Of a DNA stretch of 64,000 bases, positions 39,013 through 48,320 are shown in pieces (within the stretch, counting starts at the first letter, position 1; every line of letters begins with the position of its first letter). Origin of the DNA: Streptococcus constellatus. GTDB lineage: Bacteria; Bacillota; Bacilli; Lactobacillales; Streptococcaceae. The stretch spans positions 124,001 to 188,000 of the forward strand of contig NZ_CABHMZ010000007.1 of the NCBI RefSeq assembly GCF_902167705.1. Direction: 5' to 3'. Made by a program: the position numbers and the translations under genes. Under the pieces are notes generated by a model. The model ran no database searches, had not been told where the DNA came from, and saw only the letters and a program-made list of their open reading frames with translations.

Positions 39013-39095
39013 TCTTATAAGTCTTTTCAATTCTTTAGAAAAGTAGTATAATACCAGCAATACACAAATTTTTTGAAAATTCAGAGAGGTATGTT

Positions 39096-40172
39096 ATGGG
39101 ATACACAGTTGCTGTGGTAGGTGCTACAGGTGCCGTTGGAGCTCAAATGATCAAAATGCTGGAAGAATCAACTCTTCCAATTGAAAAAGTACGCTACTTG
39201 GCTTCAGCTCGTTCTGCTGGGAAGAAACTACCCTTTAAAGATCAAGAAGTAGTGATTGAGGAAACAACTGAGGAAGCTTTTGCTGGTGTTGATATTGCCC
39301 TCTTTTCAGCAGGTGGCTCAACCTCTGCTAAGTATGCTCCGTACGCTGTCAAGGCAGGAGCTGTTGTGGTGGATAACACTTCTTATTTCCGTCAGAATCC
39401 TGATGTTCCTTTGGTTGTACCAGAGGTCAATGCACATGCACTTGATGCTCATAACGGAATTATCGCCTGCCCAAATTGCTCCACTATCCAGATGATGGTG
39501 GCGCTGGAACCTGTTCGTCAGAAATGGGGTCTAGAGCGTATCATCGTATCGACCTATCAGGCTGTGTCTGGTGCTGGTATGGGAGCTATTCTTGAGACTC
39601 AGCGTGAATTACGTGAAGTCTTAAATGATGGAGTCAATCCGCGTGATGTCAAGGCAGAAATTTTGCCTTCTGGTGGCGATAAAAAGCACTATCCGATTGC
39701 TTTTAATGCTCTTCCTCAAATTGATGTTTTCACGGACAATGACTACACCTACGAAGAGATGAAAATGACCAATGAAACCAAAAAAATCATGGAAGACGAC
39801 ACGATTGCGGTTTCTGCCACTTGTGTTCGCATCCCTGTTCTTTCGGCGCACTCAGAGTCTGTCTACATTGAGACCAAGGAAGTAGCGCCGATTGAGGAAG
39901 TCAAGGCAGCCATTTCAGACTTCCCAGGAGCAGTTCTTGAGGATGATGTCGCTCACCAAATCTATCCGCAAGCCATCAACGCTGTTGGTTCACGTGATAC
40001 CTTTGTTGGTCGTATCCGTAAAGACCTAGATGCTGAAAAAGGAATCCACATGTGGGTGGTTTCAGATAACCTGCTTAAAGGTGCTGCTTGGAATTCTGTT
40101 CAAATCGCTGAAACTTTGCATGAGCGTGGCTTAGTACGCCCGACAGCAGAAGTTGTTTTTGAGATGAAGTGA
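39096..40172 (+). CDS. asd: Aspartate-semialdehyde dehydrogenase
   Basis: Asd reduces aspartyl phosphate to the semialdehyde, the branch point to lysine/cell-wall precursors and homoserine. The NADP loop [12 protein letters not shown] is at the N-terminus and the catalytic Cys is in ACPNCSTIQ. Length 358 is normal. dapA follows, and hom-thrB lie some 20 kb away. ATG follows AGAGAGG. Confidence 0.95.
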   Translation: MGYTVAVVGATGAVGAQMIKMLEESTLPIEKVRYLASARSAGKKLPFKDQEVVIEETTEEAFAGVDIALFSAGGSTSAKYAPYAVKAGAVVVDNTSYFRQNPDVPLVVPEVNAHALDAHNGIIACPNCSTIQMMVALEPVRQKWGLERIIVSTYQAVSGAGMGAILETQRELREVLNDGVNPRDVKAEILPSGGDKKHYPIAFNALPQIDVFTDNDYTYEEMKMTNETKKIMEDDTIAVSATCVRIPVLSAHSESVYIETKEVAPIEEVKAAISDFPGAVLEDDVAHQIYPQAINAVGSRDTFVGRIRKDLDAEKGIHMWVVSDNLLKGAAWNSVQIAETLHERGLVRPTAEVVFEMK

Positions 40173-40227
40173 AGTATAAGATAGCATTCATATTCATTGT
40201 ACTTTGCAAGCTAGGAGGACGAGGTTT

Positions 40228-41109
40228 ATGTCTATAGAAGATTTAAAAAAAGCTAGAATCATAACAGCGCTTGTAACACCGTTTAAAGAGGACGGTAGTA
40301 TTAACTTTGAAGCTCTTCCTAAGCTGATTGAGCACCTTCTAGCGCATCATACAGAAGGACTGATTATCGCAGGAACGACAGGCGAAAGCCCAACTCTGAC
40401 GCATGAAGAGGAGCTAGAATTATTTGCAGCAGTTCAAAAGATTGTAAAAGGGCGAGTTCCGTTGATAGCCGGAATTGGTACAAATGATACTCGAGATTCA
40501 GTTGAATTCGCGCGTGAAGTTGACAAATTTGGTGGTTTTGCTGCCGGACTTGCAGTGACTCCTTATTACAACAAACCAACTCAAGAAGGACTATATCAGC
40601 ATTATAAAGCGATTGCGGAAGCTTCAAATCTGCCAGTCATCGTTTATAATGTTCCTAGCCGAACGGTTGCTGGTTTGACGGTGGAAACTTCGTTGCGCTT
40701 GGCGCAATTGCCAAATATTATTGCTATCAAAGATTGTACAGGCATAGATGCTCTTACCCATTTGGTTGAAAACGCTCCACAGGACTTTCTAATTTATACT
40801 GGGGAAGACGGACAAGCTTTTCATGCAAAGGCAATCGGAGCACAGGGCGTTATATCTGTTGCGGCTCATACCAATGGAGATGACTTTTATGAAATGTTTG
40901 CTGCTTTAGATGAGGGTAAGCTGAAAAAAGCTGCTCAGATTCAACGTCGGCTGTTACCCAAAATAGAAGCTCTCTTTTCTGTAACTAGCCCAGCACCACT
41001 TAAAGCTGTGCTAAATTCTCAAGGATTTGAAGTCGGACCACTTCGCCTCCCGCTTGTTGCTTGTACAGAGACAGAAAAAGCCTCTATTCTTCCATTTTTT
41101 GAAGATTGA
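40228..41109 (+). CDS. dapA: 4-hydroxy-tetrahydrodipicolinate synthase
   Basis: DapA condenses pyruvate with aspartate semialdehyde in lysine synthesis. The 293-residue protein has GTTGESPTL, the YNVPSRT segment with the catalytic Tyr and the Schiff-base Lys in IIAIKDCTG. Start ATG 40228 follows CTAGGAGGACGAGG; a frame extension upstream is rejected. It is in one unit with asd (55 bases apart, no terminator). Confidence 0.95.
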   Translation: MSIEDLKKARIITALVTPFKEDGSINFEALPKLIEHLLAHHTEGLIIAGTTGESPTLTHEEELELFAAVQKIVKGRVPLIAGIGTNDTRDSVEFAREVDKFGGFAAGLAVTPYYNKPTQEGLYQHYKAIAEASNLPVIVYNVPSRTVAGLTVETSLRLAQLPNIIAIKDCTGIDALTHLVENAPQDFLIYTGEDGQAFHAKAIGAQGVISVAAHTNGDDFYEMFAALDEGKLKKAAQIQRRLLPKIEALFSVTSPAPLKAVLNSQGFEVGPLRLPLVACTETEKASILPFFED

Positions 41110-41453
41110 AATTAAGCATTTTAGATTTGTAAAAAGTCGTAAAAATGTTGTTAAAATTTATTGTGAAGTAGTTAATTTTTTCATTACGGAGGACTTTGGC
41201 ATCCAATGCAATTCCACTAATAAGGAAATTTAGTAAGAGTTATGATCAGTATTACAAAAAAATGCTTATTGCAAACGAGCAATATTTGAAAGCTAGAGAG
41301 TTATAAGAGTATAAGGCATCTACTCCGAGTGAGCTGGTGCTTTTTTCAAAAATTTAATGTATCTGCTAACCAAAAAAGATAGATTTTCCCTCTAGCTATA
41401 AAAAATTATCAAAAACTCTTGCAATCTTCTTTTTCTTATGTTACAATAATCAT
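41110..41453. other. Intergenic region between dapA and the L10 leader
   Basis: About 340 bases without a recognised gene. A frame (about 41172-41306) reads SKSYDQYYKKMLIANEQYL near its end, which looks protein-like but has no start signal; it may be a remnant. A terminator-like hairpin follows, with GCATC (41315-41319) pairing with GGTGC (41336-41340) before TTTTTT. Confidence 0.4.
41419..41447 (+). promoter_or_regulatory. Promoter of the L10 leader and rplJL
   Basis: TTGCAA (41419-41424), 17-base spacer, TACAAT (41442-41447) preceded by TGT, so both a -35 and an extended -10 are present. Confidence 0.7.
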
Positions 41454-41590
41454 TGGTTTGAAAAAACTGCCTAAGACAGTAGGGGAGCTTGACTCATAAA
41501 GATCCTACCGAGGACAAAACGGATCATGTAAAAGAAACGTATTGTACTTTCGTGTCTAGGTTTGGGCGCGTTTTTCTTTTGGAAAAATTC
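41454..41590 (+). ncRNA. Ribosomal protein L10 leader
   Basis: The leader lies directly before rplJ-rplL, where Firmicutes have the L10(L12)4 autoregulatory RNA. Readable parts are the block ACTGCCTAAGACAGTAGGGG and, further on, AAAAGAAACG (about 41530-41539), which can pair with CGTTTTTCTTTT (about 41569-41580) as a terminator-like hairpin, so attenuation is likely. The assignment comes from position and hairpin; a model search would settle the ends. Confidence 0.75.
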
Positions 41591-41623
41591 CCCAAGCAAA
41601 TAATTACGGAGGTGAAACACTAA

Positions 41624-42124
41624 ATGAGTGAAGCAAGTATTGCTAAAAAAGCGGAACTAGTTGATGTAGTTGCTGAAAAAATGAAAGCAGCTGCAAGTAT
41701 CGTTGTTGTTGATGCTCGTGGTCTTACAGTTGAACAAGACACAGTTCTTCGTCGTAATCTTCGTGGAAGCGAAGTTGAGTATAAAGTCATTAAAAACTCA
41801 ATCTTACGTCGTGCAGCTGAAAAAGCTGGACTTGAAGGTCTTGCTGATGCGTTTGTTGGACCATCTGCTGTTGCATTTTCAAATGAAGATGTTATAGCAC
41901 CAGCAAAAATCATCAATGATTTTGCTAAAGAAGCTGATGCACTTGAAATTAAAGGTGGAGCTATTGAAGGTGCTGTTGCATCTAAAGAAGAAATCGTTGC
42001 TCTTGCAACTCTTCCAAATCGCGAAGGACTTCTATCTATGCTACTATCTGTACTTCAAGCACCAGTTCGCAACGTTGCTCTTGCAGTCAAAGCGGTTGCA
42101 GAGAACAAAGAAGAGGCAGCTTAA
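41624..42124 (+). CDS. rplJ: Ribosomal protein L10
   Basis: 166 residues, starting [20 protein letters not shown], with the rRNA-binding N-terminal domain and the C-terminal helix that anchors L7/L12 dimers. ATG follows GGAGGTGA. The product represses its own mRNA through the upstream leader. Confidence 0.97.
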   Translation: MSEASIAKKAELVDVVAEKMKAAASIVVVDARGLTVEQDTVLRRNLRGSEVEYKVIKNSILRRAAEKAGLEGLADAFVGPSAVAFSNEDVIAPAKIINDFAKEADALEIKGGAIEGAVASKEEIVALATLPNREGLLSMLLSVLQAPVRNVALAVKAVAENKEEAA

Positions 42125-42194
42125 TCTTAAGTTGCGCGTAGCCTATGCTACAAACTAATAATAAATAACGAAAACATATTTGGAGGAAATAACA

Positions 42195-42563
42195 ATGGCA
42201 TTGAACATTGAAAATATTATTGCTGAAATTAAAGAAGCTTCAATTCTTGAATTGAACGACCTTGTAAAAGCTATCGAAGAAGAATTTGGTGTAACTGCAG
42301 CTGCTCCTGTAGCTGTAGCTGCTGCTGGTGCTGGTGAAGCTGCCGCTGCAAAAGATTCATTTGACGTTGAATTGACTGCAGCAGGCGACAAGAAAGTCGG
42401 CGTTATCAAAGCTGTTCGTGAAATCACAGGTCTTGGTCTTAAAGAAGCTAAAGAACTTGTTGATGGAGCACCAACTGTTGTTAAAGAAGGTGTTGCAACT
42501 GCAGAAGCAGAAGAAATCAAAACTAAATTGGAAGAAGCTGGAGCTTCAGTTACTCTTAAATAA
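42195..42563 (+). CDS. rplL: Ribosomal protein L7/L12
   Basis: 122 residues with the N-terminal dimer domain, an Ala-rich hinge (about residues 35-52) and the C-terminal domain with [15 protein letters not shown]. Start ATG 42195 follows TGGAGG; an in-frame TTG at 42180 is not used. It binds elongation factors on the ribosome stalk. Confidence 0.97.
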   Translation: MALNIENIIAEIKEASILELNDLVKAIEEEFGVTAAAPVAVAAAGAGEAAAAKDSFDVELTAAGDKKVGVIKAVREITGLGLKEAKELVDGAPTVVKEGVATAEAEEIKTKLEEAGASVTLK

Positions 42564-42659
42564 TAGAGCACCGCAAGAGATTGCGGAAACCTAATAAATC
42601 AAGGTTTTAAGGTTGCTTAAGGCGATTTAAAATCAGAGGAATAATGTCATTCCCCAATG

Positions 42660-42695
42660 ACCCTACTAAGAATTTATCTTAGTGGGGTTTTTGTT
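42660..42695 (+). terminator. Terminator of rplJL
   Basis: ACCCTACTAAG (42660-42670) and CTTAGTGGGGT (42678-42688) form an 11-bp stem, one G-U, then TTTTTG. Confidence 0.85.
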
Positions 42696-42758
42696 TTCTT
42701 GAGAATTCCCTTTATTCATGATAGAATAAATAGGATAATGCTAGTATTTGGAGAGAAA

Positions 42759-43277
42759 ATGAACTATTATAATGTTGGAAAAATTGTAAATACGCAAGGT
42801 TTGCAAGGTGAAATGCGCGTTATGTCCGTAACTGATTTTACAGAGGAGCGTTTTAAAAAAGGAAATGTTTTAGCTCTTTTTGATAAAAAGGAACATTTTG
42901 TCATGAATGTGGAAATTGCTAGTCATCGTAAGATGAAAAATTTTGATATTATCAAATTCAAAGGAATGTACCATATCAATGACATTGAGAAATATCGTGA
43001 TTTTACTTTGAAAGTGGCTGAAGAAGACTTATCGGATTTAGATGAGGGCGAATTTTATTATCATGAAATTATTGGCTTAAATGTTTATGAACAGGATATT
43101 TTGATTGGAACCATTAAAGAAATTTTGCAGCCGGGTGCCAATGATGTCTGGGTGGTAAAGCGTAAAGGTAAGCGCGATTTACTCTTGCCTTATATTCCAC
43201 CTGTTGTGCTGAATATTGATCTTGAAAATAATCGAGTAGATGTGGAAATTCCGGAAGGGCTGGATGATGAAGATTGA
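42759..43277 (+). CDS. rimM: Ribosome maturation factor RimM
   Basis: RimM helps 30S head maturation. The 172-residue protein starts [19 protein letters not shown] and ends in a PRC-barrel domain with [16 protein letters not shown] 42759 follows TTGGAGAG; the upstream frame crosses the rplL terminator and is rejected. It overlaps trmD. Confidence 0.94.
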   Translation: MNYYNVGKIVNTQGLQGEMRVMSVTDFTEERFKKGNVLALFDKKEHFVMNVEIASHRKMKNFDIIKFKGMYHINDIEKYRDFTLKVAEEDLSDLDEGEFYYHEIIGLNVYEQDILIGTIKEILQPGANDVWVVKRKGKRDLLLPYIPPVVLNIDLENNRVDVEIPEGLDDED

Positions 43278-43989
43278 TATTTTAACATTATTTCCGGAGA
43301 TGTTTGCCCCGCTGGAGCATTCAATAGTTGGTAAGGCACGTGAAAAAGGATTGCTAGAGATTCACTATCATAATTTTCGAGAAAATGCAGAGAAGTTGCG
43401 ACATGTTGATGATGAGCCTTATGGAGGCGGTCAGGGAATGTTGCTCAGAGCGCAACCGATTTTTGATGCTTATGATGCGATTGAAAAAAAGCAACCACGG
43501 GTTATTTTGTTAGATCCCGCTGGTCGAACATTTAATCAAGCCTATGCGGAAGAACTTTCTCAAGAAGAAGAATTGATCTTTATTTGTGGGCATTATGAAG
43601 GTTATGATGAGCGGATTAAAAGTTTGGTGACAGACGAGGTCTCTCTTGGAGATTATGTTTTGACCGGTGGAGAGTTGGCTGCTATGACGATGATTGATGC
43701 GACGGTACGACTGATTCCTGAAGTTCTTGGTAAGGAAGTTAGTCATACTGATGACAGTTTTTCATCAGGTCTTTTAGAATATCCTCAATATACGCGCCCT
43801 TATGATTTTCGTGGAATGGTTGTGCCAGATATTTTGATGAGCGGTCATCATGAAAATATTCGAAAATGGCGTCTGTATGAGAGTCTGAAAAAGACTTACG
43901 AGCGTCGTCCAGATTTGCTAGAAAAATATGAGTTCACAGCAGAAGAAACTGAAATGTTGGAAGAGATTCGTAAAGAAAAGAATAATTGA
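43267..43989 (+). CDS. trmD: tRNA (guanine(37)-N1)-methyltransferase
   Basis: TrmD methylates G37 of tRNAs with a knotted SPOUT fold. Motifs [29 protein letters not shown] and [24 protein letters not shown] are present. Two ATGs stand together (43264, 43267) inside the rimM end, preceded by GGAAGGG; the second gives the usual N-terminus [13 protein letters not shown]. The rimM-trmD order is conserved. Confidence 0.95.
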   Translation: MKIDILTLFPEMFAPLEHSIVGKAREKGLLEIHYHNFRENAEKLRHVDDEPYGGGQGMLLRAQPIFDAYDAIEKKQPRVILLDPAGRTFNQAYAEELSQEEELIFICGHYEGYDERIKSLVTDEVSLGDYVLTGGELAAMTMIDATVRLIPEVLGKEVSHTDDSFSSGLLEYPQYTRPYDFRGMVVPDILMSGHHENIRKWRLYESLKKTYERRPDLLEKYEFTAEETEMLEEIRKEKNN

Positions 43990-44003
43990 TGTATAAGACT
44001 AAA

Positions 44004-44035
44004 AGTTTTCTAATGTGGTTTAGGAAGCTTTTTTA
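44004..44035 (+). terminator. Terminator of rimM-trmD
   Basis: AAAGTTTTCTAA-type arm pairs with TTAGGAAGCTTT through wobbles, followed by TTTTATTATT. Confidence 0.6.
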
Positions 44036-44064
44036 TTATTGTTAGAAAAACAGATAAAAAATTC

Positions 44065-44093
44065 TTGACAGCTAATTTCTATCATGGTATCAT
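44065..44093 (+). promoter_or_regulatory. Promoter of adcAII-pht
   Basis: TTGACA (44065-44070), 17-base spacer, TATCAT (44088-44093). The AdcR boxes follow directly, over the transcription start. Confidence 0.7.
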
Positions 44094-44094
44094 A

Positions 44095-44118
44095 TTAACC
44101 AGTTAATAAACTGGTTAA
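44095..44118 (+). promoter_or_regulatory. AdcR operator (double)
   Basis: TTAACCAGTTAA (44095-44106) is an exact match to the zinc-responsive AdcR consensus TTAACYRGTTAA. A second copy TAAACTGGTTAA (44107-44118) abuts it with one change. Repression by zinc-loaded AdcR, with the operator on the transcription start, is the natural reading. Confidence 0.8.
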
Positions 44119-44139
44119 ACACTAGTTAAGGAGTGATAT

Positions 44140-45063
44140 ATGAAATTAAGGAAATATCTATTTTCTATTTTTGTGGTAGGATTGACTTTGTTGTTGACAG
44201 CGTGTGGAACAAGTACAAAAAAACAGAGTAAAGGTCTGAAAATTGTAACAAGTTTTTATCCGATTTATGCTATGGTCAAAGAAGTATCAGGCGATTTAAA
44301 TGATGTTCGGATGATTCAATCCAGTAGCGGTATTCATTCCTTTGAACCATCAGCGAATGATGTAGCTGCTATCTATGATGCGGATGTCTTTGTTTACCAT
44401 TCTCATACACTAGAGTCATGGGCAGGAAAATTGGATCCAAATCTAAAAAAATCCAAAGTGAAGGTGCTTGAAGCGTCAGAAGGTATGAAGCTGGAGCGTG
44501 TACCGGGATTAGAAGATGTTGCTGCTGGTGAGGGAGTGGATGAAAAAACTCTTTATGATCCGCATACCTGGTTAGATCCAGAAAAAGTAGCAGAAGAAGC
44601 GCAAATCATCGCTGATAAACTTTCGAAGATTGATAGTAAAAATAAAGAAACCTATCAAAAAAATGCGAAAGAGCTGGCATCTAAGGCAAAAGAGTTGACT
44701 AAAAAATATCAGCCGATTTTCAAAGCAGCGAAACAAAAAACGTTTGTGACGCAGCATACGGCCTTTTCTTACTTGGCAAAGCGATTTGGATTGACTCAAT
44801 TGGGGATTGCTGGGATTTCACCAGAGCAAGAGCCTAGTCCGCGTCAGCTGACGGAAATCGAAGAGTTTGTGAAACAATACAAGGTCAAAACAATTTTCGT
44901 GGAAAGCAATGCGTCATCAAAAGTTGCTAAAACCTTGGTCAAATCCACAGGGGTGAAATTAAAAGAATTGAATCCTTTGGAAGCTGACCCACAAAATAAT
45001 AAAACTTATCTTGAAAATCTAGACGCCAATCTAGCGGTATTGGCAAAAGAATTGAAAAAATGA
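44140..45063 (+). CDS. adcAII: Zinc-binding lipoprotein AdcA-II / Lmb
   Basis: A cluster A-I substrate-binding protein that brings zinc to the AdcCB transporter and has been called laminin-binding protein. The 307-residue precursor has lipobox LTAC at about residue 22. Candidate zinc ligands are the His of IHSFEPSAND, the YHSHTLE segment, His of TQHTAFSY and an acidic residue near the end. The His-rich loop of AdcA is missing, which marks the AdcA-II type. It is transcribed with the pht gene, and their stop and start regions overlap. Confidence 0.92.
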   Translation: MKLRKYLFSIFVVGLTLLLTACGTSTKKQSKGLKIVTSFYPIYAMVKEVSGDLNDVRMIQSSSGIHSFEPSANDVAAIYDADVFVYHSHTLESWAGKLDPNLKKSKVKVLEASEGMKLERVPGLEDVAAGEGVDEKTLYDPHTWLDPEKVAEEAQIIADKLSKIDSKNKETYQKNAKELASKAKELTKKYQPIFKAAKQKTFVTQHTAFSYLAKRFGLTQLGIAGISPEQEPSPRQLTEIEEFVKQYKVKTIFVESNASSKVAKTLVKSTGVKLKELNPLEADPQNNKTYLENLDANLAVLAKELKK

Positions 45064-45071
45064 GGAGAAAA

Positions 45072-47636
45072 ATGAAGAAAAAATATATTGTTGGATCTAT
45101 TGCAGTTCTTGCATTGAGCATTTGTGCGTATGAGCTAGGGCGTTATCAAAGTGTTTCTAGCAAAGCAGACAATCGTGTAGCTTATGTTGATAGTAAGTCC
45201 AAAGCCAAAGCAAAAAAGTCTGAGAATTTGACTCCTGATGAAGTGAGTGCCAAAGAAGGAATCAACGCAGAGCAGATTGTCGTTAAGATTACAGACCAAG
45301 GCTACGTAACGTCTCACGGAGATCATTATCACTATTACAATGGAAAAGTTCCTTATGATGCCATTATCAGTGAGGAGCTAATCATGCGCGATCCAAACTA
45401 CACTTTGCAGCAGTCTGATATTGTCAACGAAGTAAAAGACGGCTACATTATTAAGGTGAATGGCAAGTATTATCTTTATCTGAAAGATCCAAATCACACC
45501 AGCAATGTTCGGACAAAAGAAGAAATTGCTCGTCAAAGGGAAGAATACAGTGGGAAAGGGCATAAGGGCGCAAAAGGAACTGTAACAACAGCTGTCAAAG
45601 AAGCTCGTGCGCAAGGTCGTTATACGACAGATGATGGCTATGTCTTCAATCCAACTGATGTCATTGAGGATACAGGTGATGCTTTTATCGTTCCGCATGG
45701 CAATCATTTCCACTACATTCCAAAGAGTGATTTATCGCCTAGTGAATTGGCGGCGGCTCAAAACTATTGGGACAATAAAACAGGCAAAAGTCGTCCACAA
45801 TATCCGTCCAATTCAGGTCAAATTCCTCAGTCAAACGGAGGAATGAGCCATCCATCGTTGGACTATCGTCCTGCTAATCCGGGAACGTCTAATCATACAG
45901 GAAATCAGCAAACTCAGCCTTCTCAACCAGCTCCAAAACAAACTGAACCGAAGCGCGGAAATAAAGCTGAAATCATTAAATTGCTGCGGCAATTGTATGC
46001 GACTCCTTTGAGTCAACGGCATGTAGAATCAGACGGTCTGGTATTTGACCCAGCACAGATTACAAAGCGGACTTCTAATGGAGTGGCTGTTCCGCACGGC
46101 AATCATTATCATTTTATTTATTATCGTGACATGTCTGAATTGGAACGAAAGATTGCTCAGATGATAACGCCGGGCGAGGACTATTCAGAAGCTAAGCAAT
46201 CGGATCAAGCGCAACAAGATCATCAAGCAACACCAGATAAAAATCAGCAAGATACTGGCAAAACTTCTGATAAAAACGAGAAGAAAGAAGAACCTGCTGA
46301 AACAGAAGTTAGTGATGAGCAAATCAAAACTTTCCTTGCTAAAGCAGAAGCTTTGTTAGAGAAGGTTTCAGATGCACGTCAAAAAGCAAACTTTGAAGAA
46401 CAAATAAATGGTCTCAACTCAAATCTGTTATTAGGTATAGAGGAGAAAGAGAGCCTGCTTGCGAAAGCAAAAGCCTTGTTAGCCGAAATGGTGAAAGCAA
46501 CTGGTTCAGATAATGATTCTGCTAGCCAAAACACAGAATTTGCAAAGAAAGCGAAAGTTGTGTTGATGTCTATCCGAAAAGCATTGGAAGAAAAAGGAAA
46601 TGCAAGTGATAAACTGGCTCAAGTGAATGATTTGCTCCAAAAAGTGGCAGACAAGAATGCGGATAAATTGGCTTTGCTAGACCAAGTCTTGAAACTCTCC
46701 GCCGAAGTGCACCCTGACCGCGCAGGCAAAGCAAATTCGCAAATTGCTTATACGGCTGATGAAGTTGCGCTAGCTAAAGCTGCAGGTCGTTATGCGACAT
46801 CAGACGGTTATATCTTTGATCCGCATGATGTGACAGAGGAGCAGGGAGATGGCTACACTGCGCCACACATGACACACAGCCATTATATTCCTAAGAAGGA
46901 TTTGTCAGAATCTGAGCGTAAGGCGACAGAAGAATATCTGAAAACCAAAGCGCTGAATGAAAAGAAAGAAGACAAGCCTAAAACTGATCCAAAGCAACCT
47001 CAAAAAGAAAGTGCGCAATCAATCTATGAACGCGTGACACCAGCTAAAAAAGTGCCGGTTGAGGCAATGCCATATCATACAGCTTATGTTGTGGATTACA
47101 AGAATGGGCAATTGATTATTCCGCACCATGATCACTATCACAATATTTCTCTCTCTTGGTTTGACGAAGGTCTTTACAACGCGCCAGATGGTTATAGCAT
47201 GGAAGATTTCCTTGCTACGGTGAAATATTATGTGCAAAATCCAAACGATCGTCCTCACTCTGATGATGGTTTTGGTAATGACAGCGACCATGGCAAGCAA
47301 AACCAATCAGATGATGGCAAGAATTATGCACCAAATGAAGAGCCAGAAGATAAGAAAGACGACTCTGCAAGTAAAGAGGTAGATGATGAAAAGGAAAATT
47401 CAGAAGGGACTGAAAAACCAACAGTTAATGCTGAAGAAGAAGCTGAAAAGGCACGCGCAGCAAGCTATGGATTGTCTCTGCAAGATTTCCGAGCAAAAAT
47501 GATTAACATTGCTTTTAAATATGGTTTGAGCTTAGAAAACTTTACCTATCATCCTGAAAACAAGACAGTCAGCTACACTGATTCGACAGGAACTGTCAAG
47601 TCTATCAATGTACTTACAGGAAAATTGGTTTCTTAA
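45072..47636 (+). CDS. pht: Histidine triad (Pht) surface protein
   Basis: Pht proteins bind zinc at the surface and pass it to AdcA-II. The 854-residue protein starts with a signal region containing LSIC and carries five HxxHxH triads: HGDHYHYY (about 82-89), HGNHFHYI, HGNHYHFI, HMTHSHYI and HHDHYHNI. Between the third and fourth triads lie about 200 residues of charged coiled-coil-like sequence (about 410-560), and the C-terminal region is acidic. ATG 45072 follows GAGGAG; the earlier in-frame ATG 45060 contains the SD. It resembles PhtD/PhtA in layout, but the copy type cannot be fixed. Confidence 0.93.
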   Translation: MKKKYIVGSIAVLALSICAYELGRYQSVSSKADNRVAYVDSKSKAKAKKSENLTPDEVSAKEGINAEQIVVKITDQGYVTSHGDHYHYYNGKVPYDAIISEELIMRDPNYTLQQSDIVNEVKDGYIIKVNGKYYLYLKDPNHTSNVRTKEEIARQREEYSGKGHKGAKGTVTTAVKEARAQGRYTTDDGYVFNPTDVIEDTGDAFIVPHGNHFHYIPKSDLSPSELAAAQNYWDNKTGKSRPQYPSNSGQIPQSNGGMSHPSLDYRPANPGTSNHTGNQQTQPSQPAPKQTEPKRGNKAEIIKLLRQLYATPLSQRHVESDGLVFDPAQITKRTSNGVAVPHGNHYHFIYYRDMSELERKIAQMITPGEDYSEAKQSDQAQQDHQATPDKNQQDTGKTSDKNEKKEEPAETEVSDEQIKTFLAKAEALLEKVSDARQKANFEEQINGLNSNLLLGIEEKESLLAKAKALLAEMVKATGSDNDSASQNTEFAKKAKVVLMSIRKALEEKGNASDKLAQVNDLLQKVADKNADKLALLDQVLKLSAEVHPDRAGKANSQIAYTADEVALAKAAGRYATSDGYIFDPHDVTEEQGDGYTAPHMTHSHYIPKKDLSESERKATEEYLKTKALNEKKEDKPKTDPKQPQKESAQSIYERVTPAKKVPVEAMPYHTAYVVDYKNGQLIIPHHDHYHNISLSWFDEGLYNAPDGYSMEDFLATVKYYVQNPNDRPHSDDGFGNDSDHGKQNQSDDGKNYAPNEEPEDKKDDSASKEVDDEKENSEGTEKPTVNAEEEAEKARAASYGLSLQDFRAKMINIAFKYGLSLENFTYHPENKTVSYTDSTGTVKSINVLTGKLVS

Positions 47637-47650
47637 TAATACCCCCCCTC

Positions 47651-47684
47651 AAGAGTTGGAAATTGACTTTCCAGCTCTTTTGTT
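47651..47684 (+). terminator. Terminator of adcAII-pht
   Basis: AAGAGTTGGAAA (47651-47662) and TTTCCAGCTCTT (47668-47679) form a 12-bp stem with one G-U and a TTGAC loop, then TTGTTATT. Confidence 0.85.
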
Positions 47685-47716
47685 ATTCTATGTTTATAAA
47701 GGGAAGTTTTATCTTG

Positions 47717-48223
47717 TCCGCCAGGCTGATAAGACAAACTAAAAGAGATTCACTCCGTCCGCCGAGCGGATAGAACAAACTAAAAGAGATTTACTCCGTC
47801 CGCCGAGCGGATAGAGCAAACCAAAATGATTTCACTTCGTCCGCTGGGCGGATAGAACAAACCAAAACTAATTTACCCTGTCCGAGGGTCGGCTAGCCTC
47901 AATCAAAAGCGGTTCACTTCGTCTGAGGGTCGGATTGTCTTAATCAAAAGTGATTCACTTCGTCCGAGGGTCAGATTGCTTCAACCAAAAGCGGTTCACT
48001 TCGTCCGAGGGTCGGATTGTCTCAACTAAAATTGATTCACTTCGTCCGAGGGTCAGATTGCTTCAACCAAAAGCGGTTCACTTCGTCCGAGGGTCGGATT
48101 GTCTCAATCAAAAGTGATTCACTTCATCCGAGGGTCAGATTGCTTCAACAAAAAGCGGTTCACTTCGTCCGAGGGTCAGATTGTCTCAATCAAAAGCGGT
48201 TCACTTCGTCCGACCCTCGGACG
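47717..48223 (+). repeat. 41-bp tandem repeat array with a mini-hairpin in each unit
   Basis: Twelve consecutive units of exactly 41 bases begin at 47717, 47758, 47799, 47840, 47881, 47922, 47963, 48004, 48045, 48086, 48127 and 48168, ending at 48208. Each starts with a short inverted repeat TCCGN-loop-NCGGA and ends with TTCACTTCG-like sequence. Early units have TCCGC/GCGGA, later ones TCCGA/TCGGA, so both arms changed together. Units 6 to 11 alternate between two versions (GGATTGTCTCAA and AGATTGCTTCAA), pointing to an 82-base higher-order unit. After unit 12 the core appears in reverse orientation. 41 is not a multiple of 3, so it is not a protein repeat. Confidence 0.92.
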
Positions 48224-48230
48224 ACTTTTT
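48207..48230 (+). terminator. Terminal hairpin of the 41-bp array
   Basis: CGTCCGA (48207-48213), loop CCC, TCGGACG (48217-48223), then ACTTTTT. The core TCCGACCCTCGGA is the reverse complement of the TCCGAGGGTCGGA core of the units, so only the loop differs (CCC against GGG). Confidence 0.65.
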
Positions 48231-48278
48231 ATAAACTAACAAATCTATCATTTTTGAGGAATGACTTGTCCACTTGCG

Positions 48279-48304
48279 AAAAAACAGTCACGAGGCTGTT
48301 TTTT
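48279..48304 (+). terminator. Hairpin overlapping the msrC promoter
   Basis: AAAAAACAG (48279-48287) and CTGTTTTTT (48296-48304) with an 8-base loop. Its T arm runs into the TGATATAAT of the msrC promoter. Confidence 0.6.
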
Positions 48305-48313
48305 TGATATAAT
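48305..48313 (+). promoter_or_regulatory. Extended -10 directly before msrC (leaderless candidate)
   Basis: TGATATAAT, with TATAAT at 48308-48313, ends seven bases before the msrC ATG at 48321. No SD lies between. Confidence 0.5.
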
Positions 48314-48320
48314 AGAAAAT

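Larger units (their letters stand above)
38596..39095. other. Intergenic region with a structured RNA and two hairpins
   Basis: 500 bases without a protein gene. In order: the SD of the YoaK gene, a strong promoter (38684-38712), the asd-type RNA (38719-38836), a 21-bp perfect hairpin (38837-38883), a stretch with a further pairing AGGTG...CACCT (38900-38945), a terminator (38981-39012) and a probable asd promoter with TATAAT at about 39048. Confidence 0.7.
47637..48320. other. Intergenic region made mostly of a tandem repeat array
   Basis: 684 bases without a protein gene: the pht terminator (47651-47684), twelve and a fraction 41-bp repeats (47717-48223), then a second terminator-like hairpin and the -10 of msrC. 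Confidence 0.8.

Noticed and set aside
38837..39046. Plus-strand 69-residue frame starting in the perfect hairpin
   Set aside because: Starts at a non-ATG codon inside a hairpin and crosses the terminator; no SD.
47717..48223. CRISPR array
   Set aside because: Units are contiguous 41-base copies with no unique spacers, and no cas gene is in the window.
48017..48307. 96-residue plus-strand frame across the repeats
   Set aside because: It is only the 41-base repeats read through; there is no SD and the unit length is not a multiple of three.
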